Part shown: in pieces, positions 42,243 through 52,439 of the stretch
How positions within the stretch are numbered: position 1 is the first letter of the stretch
How the letters are laid out: the number at the start of each line of letters is the position of its first letter
NCBI GenBank assembly: GCA_015490295.1
Contig: WFYC01000037.1
Span: forward strand, 1-64,000
DNA length: 64,000 bases
Source of the DNA: Hydrogenimonas sp.
Lineage (GTDB): Bacteria; Campylobacterota; Campylobacteria; Campylobacterales; Hydrogenimonadaceae
Direction: 5' to 3'
Made by a program: the position numbers and the translations under genes
The notes under the pieces: generated by a model
The model's input: only the letters and a program-made list of their open reading frames with translations
Told to the model about the DNA's origin: nothing
Database searches by the model: none

Positions 42243-42533
42243 TCAGCTCACTTTTCTGTACGGCAAATTTACATCGAAAGATCTCCTGGTAACACCGTCG
42301 TTGACAGATATCGAATAGAGCGCCTTTTTTACGTAGTATGCTCCGCCATCCGTTTCGAGTGGGAAAATAGTTCTCTCTTTCTCCACTCGAAACGGTAATG
42401 CGAGGTATAGATACCTGTAGGCGTCACTGCCAAAAATCGTAGTCGCCTCTCTCCATACGCTCTTCTCCGGTGCGTCAGAAAAGAGGAGTATGCAGACAAA
42501 AGGAATCAGTACGATTTTCAATAGATTTTTCAC
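42243..42533 (-). CDS. small secreted hypothetical protein
   Basis: Signal peptide MKNLLKIVLIPFVCILLFSDA; adjacent to and same strand as 41536..42228. Confidence 0.6.
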   Translation of the reverse strand: MKNLLKIVLIPFVCILLFSDAPEKSVWREATTIFGSDAYRYLYLALPFRVEKERTIFPLETDGGAYYVKKALYSISVNDGVTRRSFDVNLPYRKVS

Positions 42534-42909
42534 GATTTCCCCCTTTTTAACTATTCGACCGCATTGACACCCGGGTCTAATTCACTCTGTATCTTCGAGC
42601 CAAGCCCCTTTTTAAATATAAATATATGTAAAATGTGTGTAAACTCTGTTTAAAGCCGTATGGAGACAAAGAGGAGCCGTCGTTCACTCCTGTAAACACC
42701 CATTTCGCATACATCCGAAAGGAGGATCTGCAGACATGTTTCCAACAATAGAGAAGAGTCTCTTGCAATTCTTATCTATTATCGGATAATATTAAAGGGA
42801 AAAAAGTAGCGTCGAGTCACACATTCCGGTTTCGATCGGATTGGGGCCACTTATATAGAAATCCCGGCGCCGTCTTTTTAATATTTCTGTAATGTAATCG
42901 GAATTGAAC

Positions 42910-43893
42910 ATGAAAAGAGCTGTTATCTGCGTTTCGATCCTCTTTTACTCTCTTTTCGCGGCAGATTTGAGCCGCTGGGCAAGACCCGACCACATTCCGA
43001 CACCAAAAAACAACCCTTTGACGAAAGAGAAGATGGAGCTCGGCAGGCTTCTCTTTTTCGATCCCAGACTTTCGCGCGACGATACGGTATCGTGCGCATC
43101 GTGCCATATACCATACTACTACTGGACCGACAGGGTACCGAAAGCGGTTGGGATAGAGGGTCGAAAAGGCACAAGAAACACTCCCACCATCATAAACAGC
43201 GCATATCTGAAAACACTCTTTTGGGACGCAAGAGCAGACTCTTTGGAGCAGCAGGCACTCGGTCCCATAGAAGCGAAAGCAGAGATGGATCTTTCTGCCG
43301 GCAGGCTGGTAAAAAAGCTGAAAAATATAAAAGGATATGTTACTCTTTTTGAAAAAGCCTTTCCCGAGCGCGGCATCACAAAAGAGACTATAGCGGAAGC
43401 GATCGCATCGTTTGAGCGAACCGTAGTATCCGGAGAGTCGCCGTTTGATAGATGGGTCCGCGGAGACGAAGGGGCGATAAGCGAAGAGGCTAAAGAGGGG
43501 TTTGAAATATTCACCGGTAAAGGGCACTGCAAATCGTGCCATAACGGATTCAACTTTACAAACGAGAGCCTAAACAACATAGCACTCGGAGACGACGATC
43601 CGGGTGCGTACATACTGAACAATAATCCCATATGGAAAGGCAGCTTCAAAACTCCTACACTTAGAAACGTCGCCGAAACATCGCCCTACTTTCACGACGG
43701 TTCGGTACACACTCTCGAGGAGGCGGTCTATATATGCGGCAACGGGGGCCGCTACAAAGATCTTAAAGGACGGTCTCCGTTCTTCAGAGACAGAAGTCTG
43801 AGTATCGAAGAGGTTAGAAGAGTGGTCCGTTTTCTGGAGACTCTGACAGAAGAGCGACCAAAAATTTTCGAGCCCGAAAAGTTCCCGAAATAG
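42910..43893 (+). CDS. cytochrome c peroxidase, di-heme (CCP/MauG family)
   Basis: Two CxxCH motifs (CASCHIPYYYW, CKSCHNGF); GTRNTPTIINSAYLKTLFWDARADSLEQQALGPI. Confidence 0.93.
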   Translation: MKRAVICVSILFYSLFAADLSRWARPDHIPTPKNNPLTKEKMELGRLLFFDPRLSRDDTVSCASCHIPYYYWTDRVPKAVGIEGRKGTRNTPTIINSAYLKTLFWDARADSLEQQALGPIEAKAEMDLSAGRLVKKLKNIKGYVTLFEKAFPERGITKETIAEAIASFERTVVSGESPFDRWVRGDEGAISEEAKEGFEIFTGKGHCKSCHNGFNFTNESLNNIALGDDDPGAYILNNNPIWKGSFKTPTLRNVAETSPYFHDGSVHTLEEAVYICGNGGRYKDLKGRSPFFRDRSLSIEEVRRVVRFLETLTEERPKIFEPEKFPK

Positions 43894-43905
43894 AGAGAGC
43901 GGCTT

Positions 43906-44463
43906 TCAGGGCATCTTTATCGGTTTCCCGTCGAGGCTGACGCTGTTTCTCTCCCTCCAGTACTCTTTTATGCCATCCTCTCCCTTTTTTAGAGCCCAGC
44001 GGTTGAGATCTTCACGCTCGGAAACATACTCGAAAATCGGAACGGACATACCGCACGAGGTGTGAACCAGATCTACACTCATATCGAAAATCTGACGTGC
44101 ACCCGGAATAGACGGAAAGAGCTCTATAAGATCCCTCCACTCATCATCCACCTCATATACGGCTCTCGCCTCTCCGTAGAGGCGCAGAATCTTCGGGTCG
44201 CCTTCGAAGGCGGCGAACATGACAGTCATTCGGGAAGACTCCTGCAGGTGTGCCGCCGTCTCGTTGGCACTGCCTGTGACATTCAGCCAAACGACGCGAT
44301 TGGGGCCGAGAACCATTAAAGTATCCATCCCTTTTGGTGAAACGTTCACCCTCCCTTCCGGCGCCGCCGTAGCCACGAAGAAAATCTTCTGCCTCTCTAT
44401 GAACTCTCTATGCTTCGATGAAATAGCATCGTATCTCTTTCCCACCCCCTGCTCCTTTCGCAC
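43906..44463 (-). CDS. pyridoxamine 5'-phosphate oxidase family protein
   Basis: IFFVATAAPEGRVNVSPKGMDTLMVLGPNRVVWLNVTGSANETAAHL. Confidence 0.85.
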   Translation of the reverse strand: MRKEQGVGKRYDAISSKHREFIERQKIFFVATAAPEGRVNVSPKGMDTLMVLGPNRVVWLNVTGSANETAAHLQESSRMTVMFAAFEGDPKILRLYGEARAVYEVDDEWRDLIELFPSIPGARQIFDMSVDLVHTSCGMSVPIFEYVSEREDLNRWALKKGEDGIKEYWRERNSVSLDGKPIKMP

Positions 44464-44695
44464 TTTTTCAAAATTTTCGCATAACGCCGCTTATACCAAA
44501 CCCAAATCATAACGAAATACCCGGTCCCATCCTTGTCCGACTTGCTTCCGCAACTATCGCTGCGGTGATGTAAAAGTGTTTCGTACTCTTTTATTCGGGT
44601 CTGTATTATGCGATAGGCATAGAGTTTTCTGCTATCATATTCTATCTGCAAAAGCTTTGGGCCAATTCTTATCACAACCAGAAAAAGGAAGAGTT

Positions 44696-45826
44696 TTGAA
44701 AATAGCGGCTCTTTTACTGACGACCATTCTCTCTCTGTTCGCTTCAGATTTACAAAAAGGAGTAGATGCCTATAAAAGAGGCGATTTCAAAGAGGCTCTG
44801 ATATATTACAAAAAGGCAGCCGAGGCGGGAAGCCCGTCTGCAATGGTAAACCTAGGACTTATGTATAAATACAATATAGGTGTGCAAAAAGAGCCGAAGA
44901 AGGCTTTCGAACTCTTCAGGCGTGTCGCACAGAGCGGCTATCCGAGAGGCATTACCGAACTCGGGATAATGTATGAGGAGGGAGTCGGCACAGAACGCGA
45001 TATGCAAAAAGCGTTTTCGCTCTATAAAGAGGCGGCACAAAAAGGTTACCCCAAGGCTATGATCCGCCTGGCACGTCTCTATGAAACTGGCATGGGTAGA
45101 AAAAAAGAGTTGAAAAGAGCACTCTACTGGTATGAAAAGGCCGCGAAAAAGGGAGATACGCAAGCGCTGGTATACCTTGGGGCGATGTACGAGAGGGGGA
45201 TCGGCGTGAAGGAGGATCCGCATAAAGCCTTCGAGTTGTGGAGAAGAGCGGCCGCAAACGACTCCGCAGATGCACAGAACGCCATCGGTTTTCTCTACCT
45301 GAAGGGTCGCGGAGTCGAAAAAGATCCCAAAGAGGCGTTTTCATGGTTTCTGAAAGCAGCAAAAAAGGGTCTGCCGTGGGCTCAGCACAATACGGCATTC
45401 ATGTATGAAGAGGGAATCGGCATAAAAGAGTCGTGCATAGAGGCGATAAACTGGTACGAAAAGGCTTCGAAACAGGATTACACTCCGTCACTCGTAAGTC
45501 TGGCGCTCTTTTATACAGAGGGCAGATGCACGAAAAAAAGCGGCAAAAAAGCGGCAAAACTACTTAAACGGGCAGCCAATCTCGGAGATCCGGCCGCTCC
45601 ATTTATGCTCGGGCGCCTCTATGAAGAGGGCGAAGGAGTTGAACAGAACTTTTCGGAAGCCGCCTTCTGGTACCAAAAAGGTGCCGAAATGGGAGATCCA
45701 CAGGCGCAGTACAATCTGGGCCTCTTATACTACAACGGTCTGGGCGTACAGAAAGATCCGGTAAGGGCGAAATACTGGATGGAAAGAGCGAAGGCGAACG
45801 GCTTGAAGGTACCCGGATCACTATAA
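44696..45826 (+). CDS. secreted Sel1-like repeat protein (TTG start)
   Basis: At least 10 repeats of the type A..YLG.MYE.G.GV..D..KA..W...AA; signal peptide LKIAALLLTTILSLFA. Confidence 0.88.
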   Translation: MKIAALLLTTILSLFASDLQKGVDAYKRGDFKEALIYYKKAAEAGSPSAMVNLGLMYKYNIGVQKEPKKAFELFRRVAQSGYPRGITELGIMYEEGVGTERDMQKAFSLYKEAAQKGYPKAMIRLARLYETGMGRKKELKRALYWYEKAAKKGDTQALVYLGAMYERGIGVKEDPHKAFELWRRAAANDSADAQNAIGFLYLKGRGVEKDPKEAFSWFLKAAKKGLPWAQHNTAFMYEEGIGIKESCIEAINWYEKASKQDYTPSLVSLALFYTEGRCTKKSGKKAAKLLKRAANLGDPAAPFMLGRLYEEGEGVEQNFSEAAFWYQKGAEMGDPQAQYNLGLLYYNGLGVQKDPVRAKYWMERAKANGLKVPGSL

Positions 45827-45926
45827 GTTTGCATATGATACTCTATATAATTGACCTTAAACACCTATTAACATCTCTGAGTGGCATATGTGTGTAAAGT
45901 CAGTTATCAAAAAAAGGGGATTGGAG

Positions 45927-47483
45927 ATGAGAAACATTATCGTATGCGCAGACGGAACATGGAACACTCCCGACCAGAAAGAGAACGATATTCCCGTTCC
46001 GACCAACGTGGTCAAGATTTTCAACTGTGTGGCAAACAGCGACAAAGAGGGAAGAGAGCAGCTGAAATACTACCACCCGGGGGTAGGAACAGACGGCAGA
46101 TGGTGGGAGAAACTTGCGGGCGGTTCTGTAGGGGTAGGACTGGGTAAAAATATACGAAGCGCATACAAATGGCTATGCGAGCACTACAAGCCGGGTGACA
46201 GAATATATCTTTTCGGCTTCAGCCGCGGTGCCTACACGGTCAGAAGCCTGGTAGGAATGATAGGGAAGTGCGGGCTGCTCGATCTCGATGGACTCGATAG
46301 CGACGAACTTTGGAGCCGCGTAAAAACAGCTTACGACAATGGCTATAGAAAGAGAAAGCCAAAAAAGGAGTGGGCAAAGGGGTGGAAGTTCCACCCTGAA
46401 GAGTCGATAAAGTGTGAGGATGGTGAGAAAAAGAGCTATATTCCCATCTTTTTCCTTGGAGTTTGGGATACTGTAGGCGCCCTCGGCGTTCCAAACAATC
46501 TTGCCATTTTGAATCTGTTGGACAATATCAAAAAATACTCTTTCCACGACACCAAACTTGGCTGCAATGTAATTCACGCACGTCATGCCGTAGCGATCGA
46601 CGAAAAGAGGGCCAGTTTCTCTCCGACGCTCTGGAGCAATACACAGAAGCAAAAGAGAGTCAAACAGCTCTGGTTTCCGGGCGTTCACGCCAATGTCGGT
46701 GGCGGCTATATTGATACAGGGCTCTCCGATATAGCCCTTAAATGGATGGTCGATGAAACGGCCGATACCGGGCTAGTGTTTCGCGAAGAGATGGTGAAAC
46801 AGATCAGACCCTATACTCTCGGAATCATCTACGACTCTATGAGCGGCATATTCAAACATCTTCGTGCATCTCCGAGAAGCGTACCCGCCATAGTGAAGAA
46901 AAATGTCGGAAAAGTTCTGCACGAATCGGCTATCGAGAGGCAAAAGACTCCTCCGATAGAGGAGCCCCACTACCACGAGACAAAAATTCTGAAAAAGGGT
47001 AAATCGGCAGAGATGACGATTTACGCCATGGAGCCGTGGAACGAAACCGGTATCTACCTCGAAGAGGGGAAAGAGTACAGGTTCGAAGCGACCGGACAGT
47101 GGATGGACAGGAACATAAAGTGCGGGCCGGATGGTGCAGATGACGGTAATTTCTATATAGAAGAGATTTTCCACCTGGCCGGGACACTTTTGGGCAAGAT
47201 CGAAGAGGCATATAAAAAAGTGACCAAAAACGAAGTGGCAGACTTCATAGGAAGCAGGCGTGAAGAGAAGATCCCGTGGTTTGCACTGGTTGGCTCCTTA
47301 GCCAACGGAGGAAATCCCAAAAAAGATGGGACCCCCGCACCTCACGAGACCTTCAAAATAGGCAAAAAGTGTAAACATATACCCAAAAAATCGGGATACC
47401 TGTTTGCATATGCCAACGATGCATGGAACTTCTACGGAAACAACCGCGGAAGCGTAACACTGAAGGTTACCAGACTAAGTTAG
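45927..47483 (+). CDS. DUF2235 alpha/beta hydrolase with C-terminal LecA (PA-IL)-like domain
   Basis: DUF2235 motifs: NIIVCADGTWNTPDQ, GFSRGAYTVRSLVGMI, FLGVWDTVGALGVP, WFPGVHANVGGGY; C-term SGYLFAYANDAWNFYGNNRGSVTLKV. Confidence 0.85.
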   Translation: MRNIIVCADGTWNTPDQKENDIPVPTNVVKIFNCVANSDKEGREQLKYYHPGVGTDGRWWEKLAGGSVGVGLGKNIRSAYKWLCEHYKPGDRIYLFGFSRGAYTVRSLVGMIGKCGLLDLDGLDSDELWSRVKTAYDNGYRKRKPKKEWAKGWKFHPEESIKCEDGEKKSYIPIFFLGVWDTVGALGVPNNLAILNLLDNIKKYSFHDTKLGCNVIHARHAVAIDEKRASFSPTLWSNTQKQKRVKQLWFPGVHANVGGGYIDTGLSDIALKWMVDETADTGLVFREEMVKQIRPYTLGIIYDSMSGIFKHLRASPRSVPAIVKKNVGKVLHESAIERQKTPPIEEPHYHETKILKKGKSAEMTIYAMEPWNETGIYLEEGKEYRFEATGQWMDRNIKCGPDGADDGNFYIEEIFHLAGTLLGKIEEAYKKVTKNEVADFIGSRREEKIPWFALVGSLANGGNPKKDGTPAPHETFKIGKKCKHIPKKSGYLFAYANDAWNFYGNNRGSVTLKVTRLS

Positions 47484-47522
47484 TCGAAGCTTAGCGGCAA
47501 GGCGGTTACGACTCCTTGCCTC

Positions 47523-49703
47523 TTAGCCCAAAATTTCCCTATTGCCCTTTGCATTCGGTGCTGATACCACCCCCATGCTCTCCAGCTGCTCCACTATACG
47601 TGCAGCGCGGTTGTAACCGATCTGAAGACGCCTTTGAAGATAGCTAATACTTGTCTTTTTGTCATTGAGCACGATCTGCTTCGCCTCTTCGAAAAGAGGA
47701 TCGATATCATCCACCGTAGTGCTTATGTCGCCTCCGCTCTCTTCATCGCTCTCCGCCAAAAAGCGCTCGTCATATTCGGCAGGCCGCTGCGCTTTTAGAT
47801 ATTCGACAATGCTCTCTATCTCGCTTTCACTGCTCCATGGGGCATGAAGCCTGATCAATCCTCCTCCGCCGGGAGGCGTAAAGAGCATATCTCCCCTTCC
47901 CAGTAGAGATTCGGCACCAAAAGTGTCCAAAATGACTTTGGAGTCGATCTTCTGGCCCACCTTGTAGCTGATTCTGGAAGGAAGGTTGGCTTTTATAAGC
48001 CCGGTTACCACATCCACACTGGGCCGCTGTGTAGCTACTATGAGGTGTATGCCGCTTGCCCTCGCCATCTGTGCAAGCCTTGCGATGGAAAACTCGACCT
48101 CTTTTCCGCCGGTCATCATCAGATCCGCAAGCTCATCTATAACCACGACGATATACGGAAGTTCATCGCGCCCCTCTTTTACCGCTTTTTCGTTATAGGT
48201 TTCTATATTTTTCGTTCTGGTCTGACTCATCATCTTGTAACGCCTCTCCATCTCGGCGACCATATTGGAGAGTGCGGTAATAGCCTTTTTCGGCTGGGTG
48301 ATAACCGGAGTGAGAAGATGCGGTATATCATTATATATAGAAAATTCAAGCATCTTCGGATCGATCATCATAAGCTTCAGCCTGTCGGGAGAATTTCTGT
48401 AAAGGAGGCTTAGAATCATCGCATTTATACCTACGCTTTTGCCGCTTCCTGTCGTTCCGGCTATCAGCAGATGGGGCAGCTTTTTCAGATCCGTCACGAA
48501 CGGCTTGCCGACAATATCCTTTCCCAGGGCGATAGCAAGTGGGGATTTCGACTTTTTGAAGATATCATCTTCCAGGATCTCACGTAGATAGATCGTCTCT
48601 ACCTCTTTGTTGGGAATCTCTATTCCGACGACATCTTTACCGGGAACCGGTGCCTGAATGCGGATAGTCTGAGCACGAAGCGCCATGGCCAAGTCGTCTT
48701 GAAGGTTGAGTATTTTTGAGACTTTGACATGGGCCGCAGGCTTGAATTCGAAAGTGGTAACGACCGGCCCCGCATATGTGCGTACCACATCTCCTTCTAT
48801 TTTGAATTTGGAAAGTTTGTCGAGCAGGTCGCTGATCTTCTCGTCAATCTCCGCTTCGTTGATCTCTCTGCTCTTTTTGGGCGGCTTTTGAAGAAAGTCG
48901 AGCTTGGGGAGCTTGAAATTTTTAGGTTTCTCCTGCTCTCCTATATCGATCTGTTCCAACAGCCTCTTGTTCTCTTCTATCTCTTGAACTATCTCAATAT
49001 TGGCATGTTCCGTTTTTGTGGAACTCTCTCTTTTCGACTCTCTCACTGTGCCCGGTGCCACATCCTGCCCAGGCTCCTGCTCTGCAGCAGGCTCTTCATT
49101 CGATAGAGTCCCCGACGGCTCTTCTTCCTGTTTATCATCTTTTACGGATTTGCTCACCTCATCTTTGAATGTATCGGCGTCCGGCAGATCCATATCGGTT
49201 TTCGTACTCTTTCGCCCCTTTGGCGAGCGAGTCGGTTTTTTTACCGTCGCAGCCTCGATCGTATCTTCACCATTGAGCATCTCTTTTATGTCAGATATCT
49301 TCCAGTGGATCGACTCTCCCCACAAAATGATACCCGAAAGTGTCAGGGTCATCAACCAAAAGAGCCACACGCCCGCATCTCCTATGAACGGATGCAAAAA
49401 GCCCACTATACTGCCGCCGATCCATCCCTCGAACGGGGGCTTGAACATGAGCGCCTGCAGAATAAGAAGCGAAAATAGAAACAGAAGCCACGCCAGAAAG
49501 CTCTCTATTTCGAAATCTTCGAACTTTTCGAGCCTGTAGAGTCTATATATAGGATAGAGAAGAAAGATGAAGTCGACATAGCCCAGATATCCGAAGAGTT
49601 CCAGATTGCGGGTGCCTATATATGAACCCAGCGATCCCACCATTGAACTCTCCGGTACAAAAGTCGCTATCGCTCCGTAGAGAAAGAAGATCGCGGTTGT
49701 CAA
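47523..49703 (-). CDS. ftsK: DNA translocase FtsK (upstream non-ATG start possible)
   Basis: FtsK motor and gamma domain: PHLLIAGTTGSGKSVGINAMILSLLYR; C-terminal RRLQIGYNRAARIVEQLESMGVV. Confidence 0.95.
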   Translation of the reverse strand: MTTAIFFLYGAIATFVPESSMVGSLGSYIGTRNLELFGYLGYVDFIFLLYPIYRLYRLEKFEDFEIESFLAWLLFLFSLLILQALMFKPPFEGWIGGSIVGFLHPFIGDAGVWLFWLMTLTLSGIILWGESIHWKISDIKEMLNGEDTIEAATVKKPTRSPKGRKSTKTDMDLPDADTFKDEVSKSVKDDKQEEEPSGTLSNEEPAAEQEPGQDVAPGTVRESKRESSTKTEHANIEIVQEIEENKRLLEQIDIGEQEKPKNFKLPKLDFLQKPPKKSREINEAEIDEKISDLLDKLSKFKIEGDVVRTYAGPVVTTFEFKPAAHVKVSKILNLQDDLAMALRAQTIRIQAPVPGKDVVGIEIPNKEVETIYLREILEDDIFKKSKSPLAIALGKDIVGKPFVTDLKKLPHLLIAGTTGSGKSVGINAMILSLLYRNSPDRLKLMMIDPKMLEFSIYNDIPHLLTPVITQPKKAITALSNMVAEMERRYKMMSQTRTKNIETYNEKAVKEGRDELPYIVVVIDELADLMMTGGKEVEFSIARLAQMARASGIHLIVATQRPSVDVVTGLIKANLPSRISYKVGQKIDSKVILDTFGAESLLGRGDMLFTPPGGGGLIRLHAPWSSESEIESIVEYLKAQRPAEYDERFLAESDEESGGDISTTVDDIDPLFEEAKQIVLNDKKTSISYLQRRLQIGYNRAARIVEQLESMGVVSAPNAKGNREILG

Positions 49704-49900
49704 TAAAAGAGCGGTTTTAAAAATAGTCGTTTCCTTCTGTCCATTGGAATGTTTTTGTGCAATTCGGATAGTGATTATATCTCATCAGGACGATTCTACG
49801 CAAGAATATCTGCCGTACAACACGGAATCGACAACCATATTCGACAATCTTCGTACTACCGAAATTTCGAAAAACGCGACCTCATAAAATTGGATCCCCG

Positions 49901-51745
49901 TTAAAGATAGTTAACTAAAGAGAGGTTCTGCACCTTTGCGATCGAAGCGAGCATAGCCTGGAAATTTAGACTGAGCTGGTTCAGTTTCACCGTCGCCTCG
50001 CCTATATCGGTATCGAGAATGTCAGAACGGAGTGTCTGAACGTTGATTTTTAGGGTTTCGCTTCTCTCTACCGCATAGTTGAGACTGTTTGACATCGCAC
50101 CTATCTTTGTATGCTCTTTGCCGATGTGCTCAAGAACATGATCTATACGCTCAAGAGCATTCTCTATACCCGGATTTCTCGGATTGACCGTATTTCCGCC
50201 ATCAGGATATAGCAAGCCGTTTTCCACTGCCTCTATGGCGCTGTCGAGTGATTCGAAAAGATCGTGTTTGGGATCGTCAATCTCCAATGCGCTATTTGCA
50301 TTGAAAACCAAAGCCGAAGCTCCAGGGGTGGCATAGCCGCTGTTTGAGTCGACCATTTTGAAACTCATAAGGGTGTCGGTACTGTTTTTATCTTTTATGA
50401 CGATACGCCCTTTCTTATCAAGGCTCACATCTACCGTTTTTTTCGCTTCGGCTACATTGGCTTCGAAACTTCCCTGGTCGGTAATACCGGAAACAGCGAC
50501 GGCCACGGCATCGAGCAGCTGTCCGTAGGTCAGTGTAGAGCTGTCTGCCGGTGTACCGTCGCTGTTGTTTATCTGGTTCGAGAAGATATCTGTCGGCGAA
50601 TCGAGGTCAAACGTATATGCAAAGGCGTTGCCGTTTTGATCGGTACCCGAAATCTCCAATGAGTCACCTGTAAGAGCCGCACCGGCCACATCGGACAAAA
50701 GGGTTCCTCTTACAGCATAGGAGTTGTCAGCTTTCACTATCTGCGAATAGTTGCCCCTCAGGGTTACGGCATCCGTTTTGGAAAAAGCGATATTGTCGTA
50801 CACCGTAGAGTCCGCTCCTGCGAATCCGCTGTCGATGAAAGATATCACACTGTTATCTACGCTATTTTGCGCATAGAGATGAAAATCGAGCAGGCTTCTT
50901 CCATTTTGCCGGTCGGTTATCTGTATATAACCGTTTTCAAGGCTCACATCTACACTGTTCGGGGTAAAGTTCGACTCTATGGCGTCGAGCAGTTCCGCCA
51001 CACTCCTGTCCGAAGTCATTGTAAAACTGTTTTCAAAAACGGTACCGTCACCGTTTCTGCCGCGTATAAAGAAGTTGTAGTCATCACTTTTACCGGTAAA
51101 GTCGGCGATAGTGCTCTCCGTACTCACCGCACTCCCGGTTTCGAGATCCTTCAGCGGAATATTTGTGGTCACCTTTCGTGCAAAGTTTAGATCTTCACCG
51201 AGAAAAAGCTCGCTCCCGGGAATGTTGTATGCAATCTCCACATCCGCACCTACTACGGCCTTCAAAGATTCACCGTTACCGTTATAGCTGCCGTCATCAT
51301 CTACCGGCTTTCTATCGATTGCGGTACCGGAAAAGAGATATCTTCCGTTTATCGAACTGTTGGAGAGGTTGACAATATGCTCTTTGATAGACTTCATCTC
51401 GTTGCTTATGGCAAAGTAATTGCTGTCCGAGTTCGCACCGTTTGCTGCCTGTATCGCAAGTGTCTTGAAACGTGTCAGGGCATCGGTGAACTGAAACATT
51501 ACCGAGTCGGTATTGTTCGCGAAGTTCTGCGCATCGGTCGAAACATTGACCGCCTGAGAGAGTGTGGTCTCTTCGTAGTCCAAGCGGAGAGTATCGCTGA
51601 AGATTTGCGGATCTTCGTAACCGTACTTGATTTTCAGCCCTGAAGAGATCTGCCTGTTGACCATGTCAAGCTGCTGTTTTATATTCTGCTGATCCGCTAC
51701 AAAACTGTTGTAGAAATTATTCTGTGTTATTCTCATTCTATCCAC
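49901..51745 (-). CDS. flgL: flagellar hook-associated protein 3
   Basis: MRITQNNFYNSFVADQQNIKQQLDMVNRQISSGLKI; flagellin-like C-terminus. Confidence 0.9.
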   Translation of the reverse strand: MDRMRITQNNFYNSFVADQQNIKQQLDMVNRQISSGLKIKYGYEDPQIFSDTLRLDYEETTLSQAVNVSTDAQNFANNTDSVMFQFTDALTRFKTLAIQAANGANSDSNYFAISNEMKSIKEHIVNLSNSSINGRYLFSGTAIDRKPVDDDGSYNGNGESLKAVVGADVEIAYNIPGSELFLGEDLNFARKVTTNIPLKDLETGSAVSTESTIADFTGKSDDYNFFIRGRNGDGTVFENSFTMTSDRSVAELLDAIESNFTPNSVDVSLENGYIQITDRQNGRSLLDFHLYAQNSVDNSVISFIDSGFAGADSTVYDNIAFSKTDAVTLRGNYSQIVKADNSYAVRGTLLSDVAGAALTGDSLEISGTDQNGNAFAYTFDLDSPTDIFSNQINNSDGTPADSSTLTYGQLLDAVAVAVSGITDQGSFEANVAEAKKTVDVSLDKKGRIVIKDKNSTDTLMSFKMVDSNSGYATPGASALVFNANSALEIDDPKHDLFESLDSAIEAVENGLLYPDGGNTVNPRNPGIENALERIDHVLEHIGKEHTKIGAMSNSLNYAVERSETLKINVQTLRSDILDTDIGEATVKLNQLSLNFQAMLASIAKVQNLSLVNYL

Positions 51746-51898
51746 CCTGATCTTATTTTTTTATAGAAGCAAAAATAGTTCCTCTCTCAACGATATCGGT
51801 AAAATCGGAACTTTGTTTAGTTTTTTTAACAAAATTTCTTGCAATTTGGAATAAAACATTGTACAATGACCGTGTAAATCTCATCTAAGGATAGCCAC

Positions 51899-52174
51899 AT
51901 GAAAAAAGCTGAGTTTGTTCAGGCAGTTGCCGAAAAAGCAGGATTGTCTAAAAAAGACACGGAAGCGGTTCTCAACGCAGCGCTTGAAACTATTACAGAG
52001 GCACTTGCTTCAGGCAAGAGTGTAAGCTTTATCGGATTCGGAACATTCACTACCGCGGAGCGAGCTGCAAGAAAAGCAAAAGTTCCCGGTACCGACCGTG
52101 TCGTCGATGTACCTGCCACTCGTGCCGTCAAATTCAAAGTCGGTAAACAACTCAAAGAAGCTGTTTCCAAATAA
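51899..52174 (+). CDS. HU-family DNA-binding protein
   Basis: MKKAEFVQAVAEKAGLSKKDTEAVLNAALETITEALASGKSVSFIGFGTF. Confidence 0.95.
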   Translation: MKKAEFVQAVAEKAGLSKKDTEAVLNAALETITEALASGKSVSFIGFGTFTTAERAARKAKVPGTDRVVDVPATRAVKFKVGKQLKEAVSK

Positions 52175-52266
52175 CTTCTACTTTCAAATACCGGTTAGCT
52201 TTATTTAACCGGTATTTAAGCCCCTAATCTATAAAATTCCGCTTGTGATTGATAAGCTGACCAGAA

Positions 52267-52353
52267 GCCGGGGTGGTGAAACTGGTAGACACGCCAGACT
52301 CAAAATCTGGTGGGCATTAGCCCGTGCCGGTTCGATTCCGGCCCTCGGTACCA
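52267..52353 (+). tRNA. tRNA-Leu (CAA)
   Basis: Cloverleaf: acceptor GCCGGGG/CCTCGGT, anticodon arm CCAGA-CTCAAAA-TCTGG, variable arm, T arm GCCGG-TTCGATT-CCGGC, encoded CCA. Confidence 0.95.
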
Positions 52354-52362
52354 CCCATAAAT

Positions 52363-52437
<75 letters not shown>

Positions 52438-52439
52438 TC

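Noticed and set aside
44696-45826. Repetitive coding DNA as a possible CRISPR or tandem repeat array
   Set aside because: Repeats are degenerate Sel1 (TPR-like) protein repeats of about 36 aa in an intact ORF
47523-51745. ftsK-flgL adjacency as unusual
   Set aside because: From memory also found in Campylobacter; ordinary for the group
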